DNA from: Pantoea agglomerans
GTDB lineage: Bacteria; Pseudomonadota; Gammaproteobacteria; Enterobacterales; Enterobacteriaceae
Direction of reading: 5' to 3'
NCBI RefSeq assembly: GCF_020149765.1
Contig: NZ_CP083808.1
Location: 248,001-312,000, forward strand
DNA: 64,000 nucleotides
How positions within the stretch are numbered: position 1 is the first letter of the stretch; each line of letters begins with the position of its first letter. Of the stretch, positions 29,063 to 38,686 are shown piece by piece. The translations under genes and the position numbers were made by a program. The notes under the pieces are model-generated. The model was not told where the DNA came from. It made no database searches and was given only the letters and a program-made list of their open reading frames with translations.

Positions 29063-29172
29063 TGTCAGATTCGCTTTTACTTAACGGAGAGCGACATTCC
29101 CTTTCTGTTTTCCAGATGCACTGTAGTGCCTGACGCTGCTCCAGCGTCCGCTGCCAGAGAGGTAAACATTCT

Positions 29173-29215
29173 CCCTCTTGAACCCTTTCGCAGCGGTAAA
29201 CTTGATTCAAGAGGG
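29173..29215. repeat. 10-bp inverted repeat downstream of ABC exporter
   Basis: CCCTCTTGAA (29173-29182) and TTCAAGAGGG (29206-29215) are perfect complements with a 23-base loop. No T run follows, so a terminator role is uncertain. It lies in the 201-base gap between exporter and right repeat; the rest of the gap shows no gene. Confidence 0.55.
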
Positions 29216-29263
29216 TAGCGTCTTTGGTTCGACTTTAGACATGTTGGACGCTGATTGCCGGGC

Positions 29264-29448
29264 AGGCTATTTCGCCGTTCTGCCCGCAGCGACAATGCCA
29301 CGTTTCGGCACCACTCTTCTGACGCGCATCAGCGTCATCGCCATCGACGTCAGCGCCAGTAAAATCAGTACCGCCCCCAGCACCGCCATCGCGTGAAACC
29401 CTGCATGACGAAACAGCCACAGCCCGACAATCCCGCCGCCGAGAAACG
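29264..29448. repeat. 185-bp direct repeat, right copy
   Basis: This copy is embedded in the 3' end of the intact DUF1275 gene, so it is the ancestral context. It matches 26950-27134 with four substitutions and no gaps. Confidence 0.92.
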
Positions 29449-30034
29449 AGAAGATAGTGGTCAGGTGCGTTTTCAGCTGCTTCTTTTGCGCATGCGCGTT
29501 TTTCGACGGGTCGCGGCGCAGCATTGCGCTCAGCACAGAGGCAAAGGAAATGCCGGCATCGGTCAGGGTGCCGGTAATATGCGTCGCGCGCACGCGTCCG
29601 TTAGATAACTGCGTTGAGGTGGAGTTATGCACGCCCATCAGAAAACCGAGCAGCACTAAGACTTCGCGGTTATTGCCGGAAGAGTAGAAAAAGATTTCGA
29701 ACAGCGACAGACACAACAGGGCGATCCCTTCCGCTACCAGCACCTGGCAGAAAATGGTGCGCATATTGTGTTTAAGTCCGGCAATCACCGCCAGCCGCGC
29801 GGTGACCGCGCCCGCGACAAAGGCCAGCAGCAGGCAGCCGAGAAAGGTGAGATCGCGCAGATCGCTGTTATTCACTTCGCTGGAGAGCTGTGAAGTATTG
29901 CCCGACATATGTGAAGGAAAAAAACCAAAGGCGCCTAACGCCATAGCGTTAAGCAGGCCAGCCGCTGTCGCCAGCCAGACGGCAAGATAGCGGTCTTCAG
30001 TGTGGGATCGCTCTCGCTTCATTTTTATCAACAT
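29267..30034 (-). CDS. DUF1275 (YoaK-type) membrane protein
   Basis: A 255-residue predicted inner-membrane protein with about six hydrophobic segments. Family signatures: WLATAAGLLNAMALGAFGFF, SHMSGNTSQLS near residue 42, LLGFLMGVHNSTSTQLSNGR, and RATHITGTLTDAG. The function of the family is unknown; one suggestion is small-solute transport. The start at 30034 has AAGGTG upstream; an in-frame ATG at 30022 is an alternative. Its 3' quarter is duplicated at 26953-27134. A second full-length paralogue is at 42286-43011. Confidence 0.88.
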   Translation of the reverse strand: MLIKMKRERSHTEDRYLAVWLATAAGLLNAMALGAFGFFPSHMSGNTSQLSSEVNNSDLRDLTFLGCLLLAFVAGAVTARLAVIAGLKHNMRTIFCQVLVAEGIALLCLSLFEIFFYSSGNNREVLVLLGFLMGVHNSTSTQLSNGRVRATHITGTLTDAGISFASVLSAMLRRDPSKNAHAQKKQLKTHLTTIFSFLGGGIVGLWLFRHAGFHAMAVLGAVLILLALTSMAMTLMRVRRVVPKRGIVAAGRTAK

Positions 30035-30217
30035 TCACGCTTCACCTTTTTATTATTACCTGAGCTTAAGCGTAGGGAGTAATGCGATCCTTGTCACAGC
30101 GACTAAGTAAAAAGAGTTAATAAAAATGTTAAGTAACTTAAATAAAAATGCGTTATCTCAGTTACTGTAAAGGCGCGGTGGGGTTACAGAAAAGTCAATC
30201 AGCGGCGGGCGTAATTT

Positions 30218-30245
30218 CGCGCCAGCCATTAATATAGCTGGCGCG
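30218..30245 (-). terminator. Hairpin after narI
   Basis: Perfect 9-bp stem CGCGCCAGC / GCTGGCGCG with a 10-base loop, just downstream of narI. Only a short AT stretch follows on the minus strand, so it is at best a weak terminator or a message-stabilising hairpin. Confidence 0.45.
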
Positions 30246-30254
30246 AGGCGATTA

Positions 30255-30932
30255 TCAGCGGCGGGCTCTTACCACCTGATAGCGTCGGGTGAAATATTCC
30301 ACCGGCGCGCTCCAGACGTGAACCAGTCGCGTAAACGGAAACAGCAGAAAAATAGTCATGCCGAGTACCAGATGCACCCGGTAGATCCACTCTACCCCGG
30401 CCAGCGATTCAGAGGCGCCGCCGCGGAAGGTGACAATGGCCTGCGCCCAGCCCACCAGCTTCATCATGTCGGCACCGTCGAGATGCTGCATCGAGAAGAG
30501 GATCGTTGTCAGACCCAGCGCGCACTGCACCAGCAGAATCATCAGGATCAGCATATCGGCAGGGGTTGAGGTTGCACGAACGCGCGGACTGAACAGACGA
30601 CGCTTCAGCAGCAGCAAACCGCCGACCAGCGTCATGATGCCGAACACGCCCCCCGCCGCCATTGCCAGCTTCTGCTTGGTGGCGATAGCGAGGAAGGATT
30701 CATACATCCAGTGCGGCGTCAGCAGGCCGAACAAATGGCCGAAGAAGATGCCGAGAATACCGATATGAAACAGATTAGAACCCAGGCGCATCCCTTTTTT
30801 ATCCAGCATCTGGCTGGAGGAGGCGCGCCAGGTGTACTGGCCGTAGTCGTAACGCAGCCAGCTCCCAATCAGGAACACGGTGCCGCACAGGTAGGGATAG
30901 ATATCAAAGAACAACACGTTTAAATAGTGCAT
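30255..30932 (-). CDS. narI: NarI, nitrate reductase gamma (cytochrome b) subunit
   Basis: A 225-residue membrane cytochrome b, the same length as E. coli NarI. Five membrane helices carry the two b hemes that pass electrons from quinol to NarH. Segments such as [20 protein letters not shown], then [20 protein letters not shown] contain the heme-ligating histidines. Its start overlaps the narJ stop. Last gene of narK-narGHJI. It is intact, although narH upstream is frameshifted, which would leave it without a partner if the shift is real. Confidence 0.95.
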   Translation of the reverse strand: MHYLNVLFFDIYPYLCGTVFLIGSWLRYDYGQYTWRASSSQMLDKKGMRLGSNLFHIGILGIFFGHLFGLLTPHWMYESFLAIATKQKLAMAAGGVFGIMTLVGGLLLLKRRLFSPRVRATSTPADMLILMILLVQCALGLTTILFSMQHLDGADMMKLVGWAQAIVTFRGGASESLAGVEWIYRVHLVLGMTIFLLFPFTRLVHVWSAPVEYFTRRYQVVRARR

Positions 30933-31621
30933 CAGGCTGTTCCTCCAGCGGAGAGATCGAGATATTGCGGCGCGGTTTCATGGCGGAAGCGCCGCTGATG
31001 TTGCTGTTGTGCGGAGCTGTCGCAGGCGCTGTCGTCGATAAACCTCACCTGCTCCTCTTCCCAGACCGCATCCATAGCGGCCGGGGTATCGTCGCGCGAC
31101 TCGCTGGCGACCTGAGCCGCCACGCTTTCGCTGCTCAGCGGGCTGTTGGCTACCTTCAGAAGCGTGTCAAACAGCAGGCTGAAGTCGCTGTCGCGCTCTT
31201 TCAGACGGCCGCCGAGCAGCGCCAGAATCGGCGCGACGTCCAGCAGTCCCTGACGGGCATCCGCTTCTGGCTGCAGGCTGAGATATTCCAGATAGAGCGG
31301 CAGATAGTCCGGCAGTTCACGACAGTTCAGCTCCAGTCCGGCGCGTTCATACTGCGCCATAAGATCCACCATCGCCTGACCGCGATCGCGCGACTCTGCG
31401 TGCACATGCTCAAACAGCAGCAGCGAAGTCGCGCGGCCGCGTTCGAACAGCGCGCACCATTCTGCCTGCATATCGAGCGGCGGCGTGGCAAAGTAGCGAT
31501 CGATAAAGGGCAGCAGCGCGGGATGCTGCGCGCTGACCAGCTCGCGCAGCTCCTCCTGATGCGACCAGAGCGCCTCGTCGGGATACTCCAGCAGCAGGGC
31601 TACAGCTTTAATTAGCGCCAT
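30932..31621 (-). CDS. narJ: NarJ, nitrate reductase assembly chaperone
   Basis: A 229-residue TorD/NarJ-family chaperone that holds NarG until the molybdenum cofactor is inserted and prevents early membrane docking. Seen: [40 protein letters not shown] (typical of the family) and [16 protein letters not shown] overlaps the narH stop (TAATG). The C-terminal tail differs from E. coli, as usual. Confidence 0.94.
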   Translation of the reverse strand: MALIKAVALLLEYPDEALWSHQEELRELVSAQHPALLPFIDRYFATPPLDMQAEWCALFERGRATSLLLFEHVHAESRDRGQAMVDLMAQYERAGLELNCRELPDYLPLYLEYLSLQPEADARQGLLDVAPILALLGGRLKERDSDFSLLFDTLLKVANSPLSSESVAAQVASESRDDTPAAMDAVWEEEQVRFIDDSACDSSAQQQHQRRFRHETAPQYLDLSAGGTA

Positions 31622-33155
31622 TATTTGCCTCCCGCGTTGTCGCCGATATTGATCGCGTCAATGCGGCGGCTGTTAAACAGGTTAAATTTGGTGTCACTGC
31701 CGTGGCAGCCGTCGCCAAAGGTAAAGCCGCAGCCGTTGCGTTCAGGGAAGGCTTCACGCGCCAGCTCGCGATGGCTGCTGGGGATAACGAAGCGATCTTC
31801 ATAGTTGGCGATCGCCAGATAGCGATACATCTCCTCGACCTGCGCTTCGCTCAGCCCCACCTCGTCGATGGCGCGCGTATCGGTAACCCCGTCCACGCTC
31901 TGCGCGCGTTTGTAGTGGCGCATCGCCATCATGCGCTTCAGCGCACGCAGCACCGGGGCGGTATCGCCGGCGCTCAGCAGGTTAGCGAGGTATTGCACCG
32001 GAATGCGCAGGCTTTCCACGTCCGGCAGCACGCTGGTCTGGGACACCAGCCCGCCCGCGTCGGCCACCGACTGAATCGGCGACAGCGGCGGCACATACCA
32101 GACCATCGGCAGCGTGCGATATTCGGGATGCAGCGGCAGCGCCAGCTTCCAGTCCATCGCCAGCTTCCACACCGGCGACGCCTGCGCGGCATCGATAACG
32201 CTTTGCGGGATGCCCGCTTCAGCGCCTCTTCGATCACCTGCGGATCGAAGGGATCGAGAAAGACGTCGCACTGGCGCTGGTAGAGATCGGTTTCCTGTTC
32301 GGTGCTGGCCGCTTCGGCGATCTTGTCGGCGTCATACAGCAGCACGCCGAGATAGCGAATGCGGCCGACGCAGGTTTCTGAGCAGACGGTGGGCATGCCT
32401 GACTCAATGCGCGGATAGCAGAAGATGCATTTTTCCGACTTGCCGCTCTTCCAGTTGAAGTAGATCTTTTTGTACGGGCAGCCGCTGACGCACAGACGCC
32501 AGCCGCGGCATTTATCCTGGTCGATCAGGACAATGCCATCCTCTTCGCGCTTGTAGATAGCGCCGCTCGGACAGGTAGCGGCGCAGGCGGGATTAAGGCA
32601 GTGCTCGCACAGGCGCGGCAGATACATCATGAAGGTGTTTTCGAACTGGCCGTACATCTCCTTCTGCATCGCGTCGAAGTTTTTATCCGCCGAACGCTTG
32701 CTGAACTCGCCGCCAAGGATCTCTTCCCAGTTCGGGCCGCCCTGGATTTTGTCCATACGCTGACCGCTGATCAGCGAGCGCGGGCGCGCCGTCGGCTGGT
32801 TCTTGCCTGCTTTGGCAGTGTGGAGATGCTGGTAGTCAAAGGTAAAAGGCTCGTAGTAGTCATCGATGCCCGGCACCACCGGGTTGGCGAAGATTTTCAT
32901 CAGCACCGATGAGCGGCTGCCGAGGCGCGGCACCAGTCGCCCCTTGATGTTGCGGATCCAGCCGCCGCGCCATTTTTCCTGGTCCTCCCAGGCGTTGGGA
33001 TAGCCGACGCCGGGTTTGCTTTCTACGTTGTTAAACCAGGCGTACTCCATCCCCTCACGGCTGGTCCAGACGTTTTTACAGGTGACGGAGCAGGTATGAC
33101 AGCCGATGCACTTATCGAGATTTAATACCATGCCGACCTGAGAGCGGATTTTCAT
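31621..33155 (-). pseudogene. narH: NarH, nitrate reductase beta subunit, frameshifted
   Basis: The iron-sulfur subunit, expected length about 512 residues, is split between two frames. From 33155 the frame gives a normal NarH: C16, C19, C22 and C26 in the first cluster motif, then CEHCLNPACAATC, CRGWRLCVSGCP (Trp-containing 3Fe-4S site) and CIFCYPRIESG, up to DVFLDPFDPQVIEEALK. Near 32214-32219 the family sequence continues in the other frame (GIPQSVIDAAQASPVWKLAM) to the stop at 31621. One base is missing within CTGAAGCGGGCATCC compared with a continuous frame. All cluster cysteines lie before the break, but the lost 200 residues contact NarG and NarI. Either a sequencing error or a true inactivating mutation. 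Confidence 0.88.
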
Positions 33156-36100
33156 TTTGTCGCCTCCTGTACTTGATCGCGGCCTTCGTCATCCAGCCAG
33201 TTCACCTTGTTCATCTTGCGTACCATGATAAATTCGTCGCGGTTAGAGCCGACGGTGCCGTAGTAGTTGAAGCCGTACGCCAGCTGGGCGTAGCCGCCGA
33301 TCATATGGGTCGGTTTCGGACAGGCGCGCGTGACCGAGTTATGGATACCGCCGCGCTGGCCGGTCACCTCCGATCCTGGAATGTTCATCAGACGTTCCTG
33401 CGCGTGATACATCATCGTCATGCCCGCCGGAACGCGCTGGCTTACCACTGCGCGCGCCGTCAGCGCGCCGTTGGCGTTGAACACCTCGATCCAGTCGTTA
33501 TCTTCAATCCCCAGCTCTCTGGCGTCTGTTTCACTCATCCAGACGATGGGGCCGCCGCGTGACAGCGTCAGCATCAGCAGGTTTTCACTGTAGGTAGAGT
33601 GAATGCCCCATTTCTGGTGCGGCGTAAGGAAGTTGAGCGCTTTCTCCGGGAAACCGTTGGAGGGAATATGCTCCAGGTTCTGCACGCTGCGCGTATCAAC
33701 CGGCGGACGGTAGGCGCAGAACGCTTCGCCGAAGGCGCGCATCCAGGGGTGATCCTGATAGAGCTGCTGACGGCCCGACAGGGTGCGCCACGGGATCAGC
33801 TCATGCACGTTGGTGTAGCCGGCGTTATAGGAGACATGCTCATCTTCCAGGCCAGACCAGGTCGGGCTGGAGATGATTTTGCGCGGCTGCGCCTGAATAT
33901 CGCGGAAGCGGATCTTCTCCTCTTCTTTTGGCTTCGCCAGGTGGGTGTGGTCGCGACCGGTGAACTCACTCAGCGCCTGCCAGGCTTTTACCGCCACCTG
34001 ACCGTTGGTTTCCGGCGCCAGCGTCAGGATCACTTCTGCGGCGTCGATGGCGCTGTTGATCATCGGCTGGCCTTTAGCAACGCCGTCCGCTTTGGTGTAG
34101 TTAAGACGGCGCAGCAGGTCGACCTCTTTATCGGTGTTCCAGCTGATGCCTTTGCCGCCGTTGCCCAGCTTCTCCAGCAGCGGCCCGACCGAGGTGAAGC
34201 GCTCGTAGACGGCGGGATAGTCGCGCTGCACGCTGATAATCTGCGGCGCGGTCTGGCCAGGAATAAGATCGCACTCCCCTTTTTTCCAGTCGCGCACGTC
34301 GCCCGCCGCCAGTTCGCCCGGCGAGTCGTGCTGCAGCGGCTGCAGCACCACGTCGGTCTCTTTGCCGAGATGGCCAACGCAGAGGTCGGAAAAGGTTTTG
34401 GCGATGCCTTTATAGATTTCCCAGTCGCTTTTCGACTCCCAGGCGGGATCGACCGCGGCGGAAAGCGGATGAATAAACGGATGCATATCCGAAGTATTCA
34501 TATCGTCTTTCTCATACCAGGTGGCGGTCGGCAGCACGATATCGGAGAAGAGACAGGTGCTGGACATGCGGAAATCGAGCGTGACCAGCAGGTCGAGCTT
34601 GCCTTCCAGCGCCTCGCCGCGCCACTCCAGCTCTTCCGGGCGCTCCTTCTCATCGCTTATCGGCTCGCCCTGAATACCGCTCTCGGTGCCGAGCAGATAG
34701 CGCAGCATATACTCGTGCCCTTTGCCCGACGAGCCGAGCAGGTTTGAGCGCCAGATAAACATATTGCGCGGATGGTTGTCGCCGTTATCGGGATCTTCGC
34801 ACGCCATGCGCAGCTTGCCAGACTTCAGCGCGTCAACGGTCCAGGCCTGCTCTGACTGGCCGGCGCGTTTCGCCTCTTCGGCGATGCGCAGCGGGTTGAT
34901 GCCGAGCTGCGGCGAGGATGGCAGCCAGCCCATACGTTCGGCGCGGACGTTGAAGTCGATTAACTGGCCGCTGAACTTGCTGGCGTCGGCGAGCGGCGAC
35001 AGCAGTTCGCTGACCTGCAGTTTCTCAAAGCGCCACTGGCTGGCGTGGTTATAGAAGAACGAGGTGCTGTTCATCTGGCGCGGCGGACGATTCCAGTCAA
35101 GCGCGAAGGCCAGCGGCGCCCAGCCGGTTTGCGGACGCAGCTTCTCCTGACCCACATAGTGCGCCCATCCGCCGCCGGTCTGACCGACGCAGCCGCAGAA
35201 TACCAGCATATTGATCAGGCCACGGTAGTTCATGTCCATGTGATACCAGTGGTTCATGCCCGCGCCGACGATAATCATCGAGCGTCCGTGGGTTTTGTGC
35301 GCCGTTTCGCCGAACTCGCGCGCGATTTTTTCAATCTGGCTGCGCGGCACGCCGCAGATCTGCTCCGCCCAGGCGGGTGAATAGGCGCGCACGTCGCTGT
35401 AGTCGCGCGCGCAGTTAACGTCATCAAGGCCGCGGTCGAGACCGTAGTGGGCCAGCGTCAAATCATAAACCGAGGCGACCGGCAGCTCACGACCGTCGGC
35501 CAGCGTCAGCATTTTGACCGGCACTTTATGCAGCAGCACCTCTTCCTGCTTTACATGGCGAAAATGAGGGTTCTCGATGCCGCCAAAGTAGGGAAAGGCA
35601 ACATCCATAACCGCATCGCGCCGGTCGAGCAGCGAGAGCGTCAGCTGCGTCGGCGTGCCTGCTGCTTTCTGTTCGAGGTTCCATTTGCCCTTTTCGCCCC
35701 AGCGGAAGCCGATTGACCCGTTCGGCACCACCAGATCGCCCGTCTGGTTAAAGGCGACGGTTTTCCACTGCGGATTGTTCTCTTCGCCGAGGTTATCGGC
35801 CAGGTCCGCGGCACGCAGCTGGCGTCCCGGTACATAGCTGCCATCTTCACGCGGCTCCAGCAGCACCAGCATCGGCATATCGGTGTATTGACGCGCGTAG
35901 TTCAGGAAGTAGTCGCTGGGGTTTTTCAGGTGAAACTCGTTCAGGATGACGTGGCCCATCGCCATCGCCAGCGCGCTGTCGGTGCCCTGCTTCGGCGCCA
36001 GCCACTGGTCGCACAGCTTGGCGACTTCCGAGTAGTCCGGGGTGATGGCGACCGTTTTAGTGCCTTTGTAGCGCACTTCGGTAAAGAAGTGCGCGTCCGG

Positions 36101-36886
36101 GGTGCGCGTCTGCGGCACGTTGGAGCCCCAGGCGATAATGTAGTTAGCGTTGTACCAGTCGGCGGATTCCGGCACGTCGGTCTGCTCGCCCCAGGTCATC
36201 GGCGACGCGGGCGGCAGGTCGCAATACCAGTCGTAGAAGCTCAGGCAGGTGCCGCCGAGCAGCGACAGATAGCGCGTGCCTGCTGCATAAGAAACCATCG
36301 ACATCGCCGGGATTGGCGAGAAGCCCGCAATTCGGTCCGGGCCGTAGTTTTTGATGGTCCAGATATTGGCGGCGGCGATCAGCGGATTCAGCTCTTTCCA
36401 GCTGGCGCGCACGAAACCGCCGCGGCCGCGCTGCGATTTATAGATTTTGCTCTTTTCCTTGTCCGCCATAATGGCGTTCCAGGCGTCAACCGGATCGCTG
36501 TGCTGCGCCAGCGCGTCGCGCCACATCTCCAGCAGCACCTTGCGCACCAGCGGATATTTCAGCCGGTTGGCGCTGTAGAGATACCAGGAGTAGCTCGCAC
36601 CGCGCGGACAGCCGCGCGGCTCGTGGTTGGGCAGATCGGGACGCGTACGCGGATAGTCGGTTTGCTGCGTCTCCCAGGTAACCAAACCGTTTTTAACGTA
36701 AATCTTCCAGCTGCAGGAGCCGGTGCAGTTTACGCCGTGGGTGGAACGCACGATCTTGTCATATTGCCAGCGCTGCCGGTAACTCTCTTCCCAGTCGCGA
36801 TTGGTGTTATAGACCTGACCGTGCCCCTCTGCGAAGCTGTCGCCTTTCTGTTTGAAATAGCGGAAGCGGTCGAGAAGTTTGCTCAT
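33152..36886 (-). CDS. narG: NarG, nitrate reductase alpha (catalytic) subunit
   Basis: A 1244-residue Mo-bisMGD enzyme, almost the E. coli length (1247), that reduces nitrate to nitrite at the cytoplasmic face. The FS0 iron-sulfur ligands are in THGVNCTGSCSW (His plus Cys) with the later Cys in EPRGCPRGASYS. The molybdenum-ligating Asp lies in YCDLPPASPMTWGEQTDVPE. Also visible are IIAWGSNVPQTRTPDAHFFT and VGAGMNHWYHMDMNYRGLIN. The frame is uninterrupted. Stop overlaps the narH start (ATGA). Second gene of the operon, 36 bases after narK. Confidence 0.96.
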   Translation of the reverse strand: MSKLLDRFRYFKQKGDSFAEGHGQVYNTNRDWEESYRQRWQYDKIVRSTHGVNCTGSCSWKIYVKNGLVTWETQQTDYPRTRPDLPNHEPRGCPRGASYSWYLYSANRLKYPLVRKVLLEMWRDALAQHSDPVDAWNAIMADKEKSKIYKSQRGRGGFVRASWKELNPLIAAANIWTIKNYGPDRIAGFSPIPAMSMVSYAAGTRYLSLLGGTCLSFYDWYCDLPPASPMTWGEQTDVPESADWYNANYIIAWGSNVPQTRTPDAHFFTEVRYKGTKTVAITPDYSEVAKLCDQWLAPKQGTDSALAMAMGHVILNEFHLKNPSDYFLNYARQYTDMPMLVLLEPREDGSYVPGRQLRAADLADNLGEENNPQWKTVAFNQTGDLVVPNGSIGFRWGEKGKWNLEQKAAGTPTQLTLSLLDRRDAVMDVAFPYFGGIENPHFRHVKQEEVLLHKVPVKMLTLADGRELPVASVYDLTLAHYGLDRGLDDVNCARDYSDVRAYSPAWAEQICGVPRSQIEKIAREFGETAHKTHGRSMIIVGAGMNHWYHMDMNYRGLINMLVFCGCVGQTGGGWAHYVGQEKLRPQTGWAPLAFALDWNRPPRQMNSTSFFYNHASQWRFEKLQVSELLSPLADASKFSGQLIDFNVRAERMGWLPSSPQLGINPLRIAEEAKRAGQSEQAWTVDALKSGKLRMACEDPDNGDNHPRNMFIWRSNLLGSSGKGHEYMLRYLLGTESGIQGEPISDEKERPEELEWRGEALEGKLDLLVTLDFRMSSTCLFSDIVLPTATWYEKDDMNTSDMHPFIHPLSAAVDPAWESKSDWEIYKGIAKTFSDLCVGHLGKETDVVLQPLQHDSPGELAAGDVRDWKKGECDLIPGQTAPQIISVQRDYPAVYERFTSVGPLLEKLGNGGKGISWNTDKEVDLLRRLNYTKADGVAKGQPMINSAIDAAEVILTLAPETNGQVAVKAWQALSEFTGRDHTHLAKPKEEEKIRFRDIQAQPRKIISSPTWSGLEDEHVSYNAGYTNVHELIPWRTLSGRQQLYQDHPWMRAFGEAFCAYRPPVDTRSVQNLEHIPSNGFPEKALNFLTPHQKWGIHSTYSENLLMLTLSRGGPIVWMSETDARELGIEDNDWIEVFNANGALTARAVVSQRVPAGMTMMYHAQERLMNIPGSEVTGQRGGIHNSVTRACPKPTHMIGGYAQLAYGFNYYGTVGSNRDEFIMVRKMNKVNWLDDEGRDQVQEATK

Positions 36887-36922
36887 TGCGCATCTCCAGT
36901 ATGGTTAGTGCTCATGTTCTGC

Positions 36923-38296
36923 TTAGTTGTTATTGGTTTTGCGACGGCCATACAGCAGCCAGGTCAACAGCAGACAGACGATGTAAAAGATCAGGAAAAG
37001 TTTCATGGCGCCGACGGGCGAACCGGTCAGGGTCAGCGAGGTGCCGAACGCTTTCGGGATAAAGAACCCGCCGATCGCGCCCAGCGCGGAAATAAAGCCC
37101 AGCGCAGCGGCGGTGTCGGTTACTGCGGCATGCTGCGCCTCTTCCGGGCTGCGACCGAGTTTCGTCATGCGCTCCAGAGTGATCTGGCGAAAAATGACGG
37201 CGATCATCTGGAAGGTCGAGCCGCTGCCGAGACCTGAGGCCAGGAACAGGCCCATAAAGACCCCATAGAAACCCAGGAAGTAGCCGTCAGTGGCACCCGG
37301 CAGCGTAAGAAAGACCAGCGCCGAGAACAGCGTCATTAGCGAGAAACTAATCACCGTAACGCGCACTCCGCCGAACCTGTCAGACAGGAAGCCGCCCGCA
37401 GAGCGCGCCAGCGCGCCGAGGAAAGGGCCGAAGAAGGCGAGATGCACGATATCGACATGGGGAAACTGCGTTTTCGCCAGCATGGCGAAGCCCGCAGAGA
37501 AGCCGATAAAGGAACCGAAAGTAGCCAGATAAAGCATGCCCAGGGTCCAGAGATGGCCCTGTTTCAATACGGGCAGCTGCTCGCGCAGCGAGGCGCGCAT
37601 GCCGGCGATATCGTTCATGCCGGTCCAGGCGGCGATGGTGGCTATAGCCAGCAGCGGCGCCCAGATCCAGGCGGCGTTGGCCAGCCACATCTGGCTGCCA
37701 TCCTCCAGCGTGATGCCACCCACGAAAAACGGCACCGCGATAATCAGCGGCGCAACGAGCTGCATCACGCTGACGCCGAGGTTGCCGAGACCGCCGTTGA
37801 TGCCGAGCGCCGAGCCCTGTTTGCTTTTGGGATAGAAGAGGCTGATATTGCCCATGCTGGAGGCGAAGTTAGCCCCTGCCAGACCGCAGAACAGCGAAAT
37901 AATAATAAATACGCCGTAGGGGGTTTGCGGATTCTGCACCGCGAAGCCGAGCCAGACGCAGGGAATAATCAGCACGGCGGTGCTGATCACCGTCCAGAGA
38001 CGGCCGCCGAGCACCGGCACGACAAAAGAGTAAGGCACGCGAAACAGCGCCCCGGAGAGCGAAGGCAGCGCGGTCAGGAGAAACAGCTGATCGACGGTAA
38101 AGTTAAATCCAACCCGGTTCAGGTTAACGGCGACGGTGCTAAAAAGCATCCAGACGCAGAAGGCGAGCAGTAAGGCGAAGACTGAGATGATGAGATTGCG
38201 ACGGGCGATACGTTTGCCGCTGCTTTCCCAGAATTGTTGATTTTCAGGCGCCCAGTTTTCAAGCGCGCCGTGCCCGGAATGAGGTTTTACGCTCAC
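36923..38296 (-). CDS. narK: NarK, nitrate/nitrite transporter
   Basis: A 457-residue major facilitator protein of the nitrate/nitrite porter family with twelve membrane helices. The two nitrate signature regions are ISLFCGLAGANFASSMGNIS, then GINGGLGNLGVSVMQL and, in the second half, GLGSGSTFQMIAVIF. It exchanges nitrate and nitrite or imports nitrate with protons for NarGHI. The start codon is GTG at 38296, five bases after AGGAGGATAT. It heads the operon, as in E. coli narK, though E. coli has narK as a separate unit. narXL, normally next to it in E. coli, is not in this window. Confidence 0.95.
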   Translation of the reverse strand: MSVKPHSGHGALENWAPENQQFWESSGKRIARRNLIISVFALLLAFCVWMLFSTVAVNLNRVGFNFTVDQLFLLTALPSLSGALFRVPYSFVVPVLGGRLWTVISTAVLIIPCVWLGFAVQNPQTPYGVFIIISLFCGLAGANFASSMGNISLFYPKSKQGSALGINGGLGNLGVSVMQLVAPLIIAVPFFVGGITLEDGSQMWLANAAWIWAPLLAIATIAAWTGMNDIAGMRASLREQLPVLKQGHLWTLGMLYLATFGSFIGFSAGFAMLAKTQFPHVDIVHLAFFGPFLGALARSAGGFLSDRFGGVRVTVISFSLMTLFSALVFLTLPGATDGYFLGFYGVFMGLFLASGLGSGSTFQMIAVIFRQITLERMTKLGRSPEEAQHAAVTDTAAALGFISALGAIGGFFIPKAFGTSLTLTGSPVGAMKLFLIFYIVCLLLTWLLYGRRKTNNN

Positions 38297-38609
38297 ATAT
38301 CCTCCTGATGAGCAGCAGTGGGATCGCTCCCGCTCTCTGCAAGTAGTATTTAAAAAGTAATAAATGAGAAACCGACTAAATCCGTATTAATACGAATCTG
38401 AATGTAATCAGATGACGACGCCGAGCCAGCCTTGCCTTATTAAATAAATTGCGAGCTATTCAGGTGCCGTTATTTGGCGAACGCTTACGTCCTGTAGAAT
38501 GGTTAATAAGCCTATCGCAGCAGGCCAGAAAAACAAGAGGATTTGTAGGGGCTTTCATGATGCAGCGCAAAGCAACGCGGGATTGGATAATAGCGTCGCT
38601 AACGTTAAC

Positions 38610-38625
38610 TACCTAATTATAGGTA
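38610..38625. promoter_or_regulatory. NarL/NarP 7-2-7 site
   Basis: TACCTAA-TT-ATAGGTA: two facing heptamers with a 2-base spacer. Read on the opposite strand the second heptamer is TACCTAT, a full match to the TACYNMT consensus; the first differs only at its last base. The spacing is that bound by NarP and NarL dimers. The minus strand also reads TATAAT at 38621-38616, overlapping the site, so binding could block a promoter. Confidence 0.6.
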
Positions 38626-38672
38626 TATTTTATTTTTATTAAAAGAGATGAACAGATCGGCCGCCGGGTAGC

Positions 38673-38686
38673 TTGATAAAAATCAA
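38673..38686. promoter_or_regulatory. Perfect FNR box upstream of narK
   Basis: TTGAT-AAAA-ATCAA is an exact match to the FNR consensus TTGAT-N4-ATCAA. Its centre is about 384 bases before the narK GTG. FNR activates nar genes under anoxia; this location fits anaerobic induction of narKGHJI. Confidence 0.75.

Noticed and set aside
31974..33155. A separate shorter NarH ending at 31974
   Set aside because: The C-terminal part after residue 312 is out-of-frame, arginine-rich translation; it reflects the frameshift and is not a variant protein.
35888..37237. 449-codon open frame antisense to narG and narK
   Set aside because: Spans two real genes on the other strand and resembles nothing.
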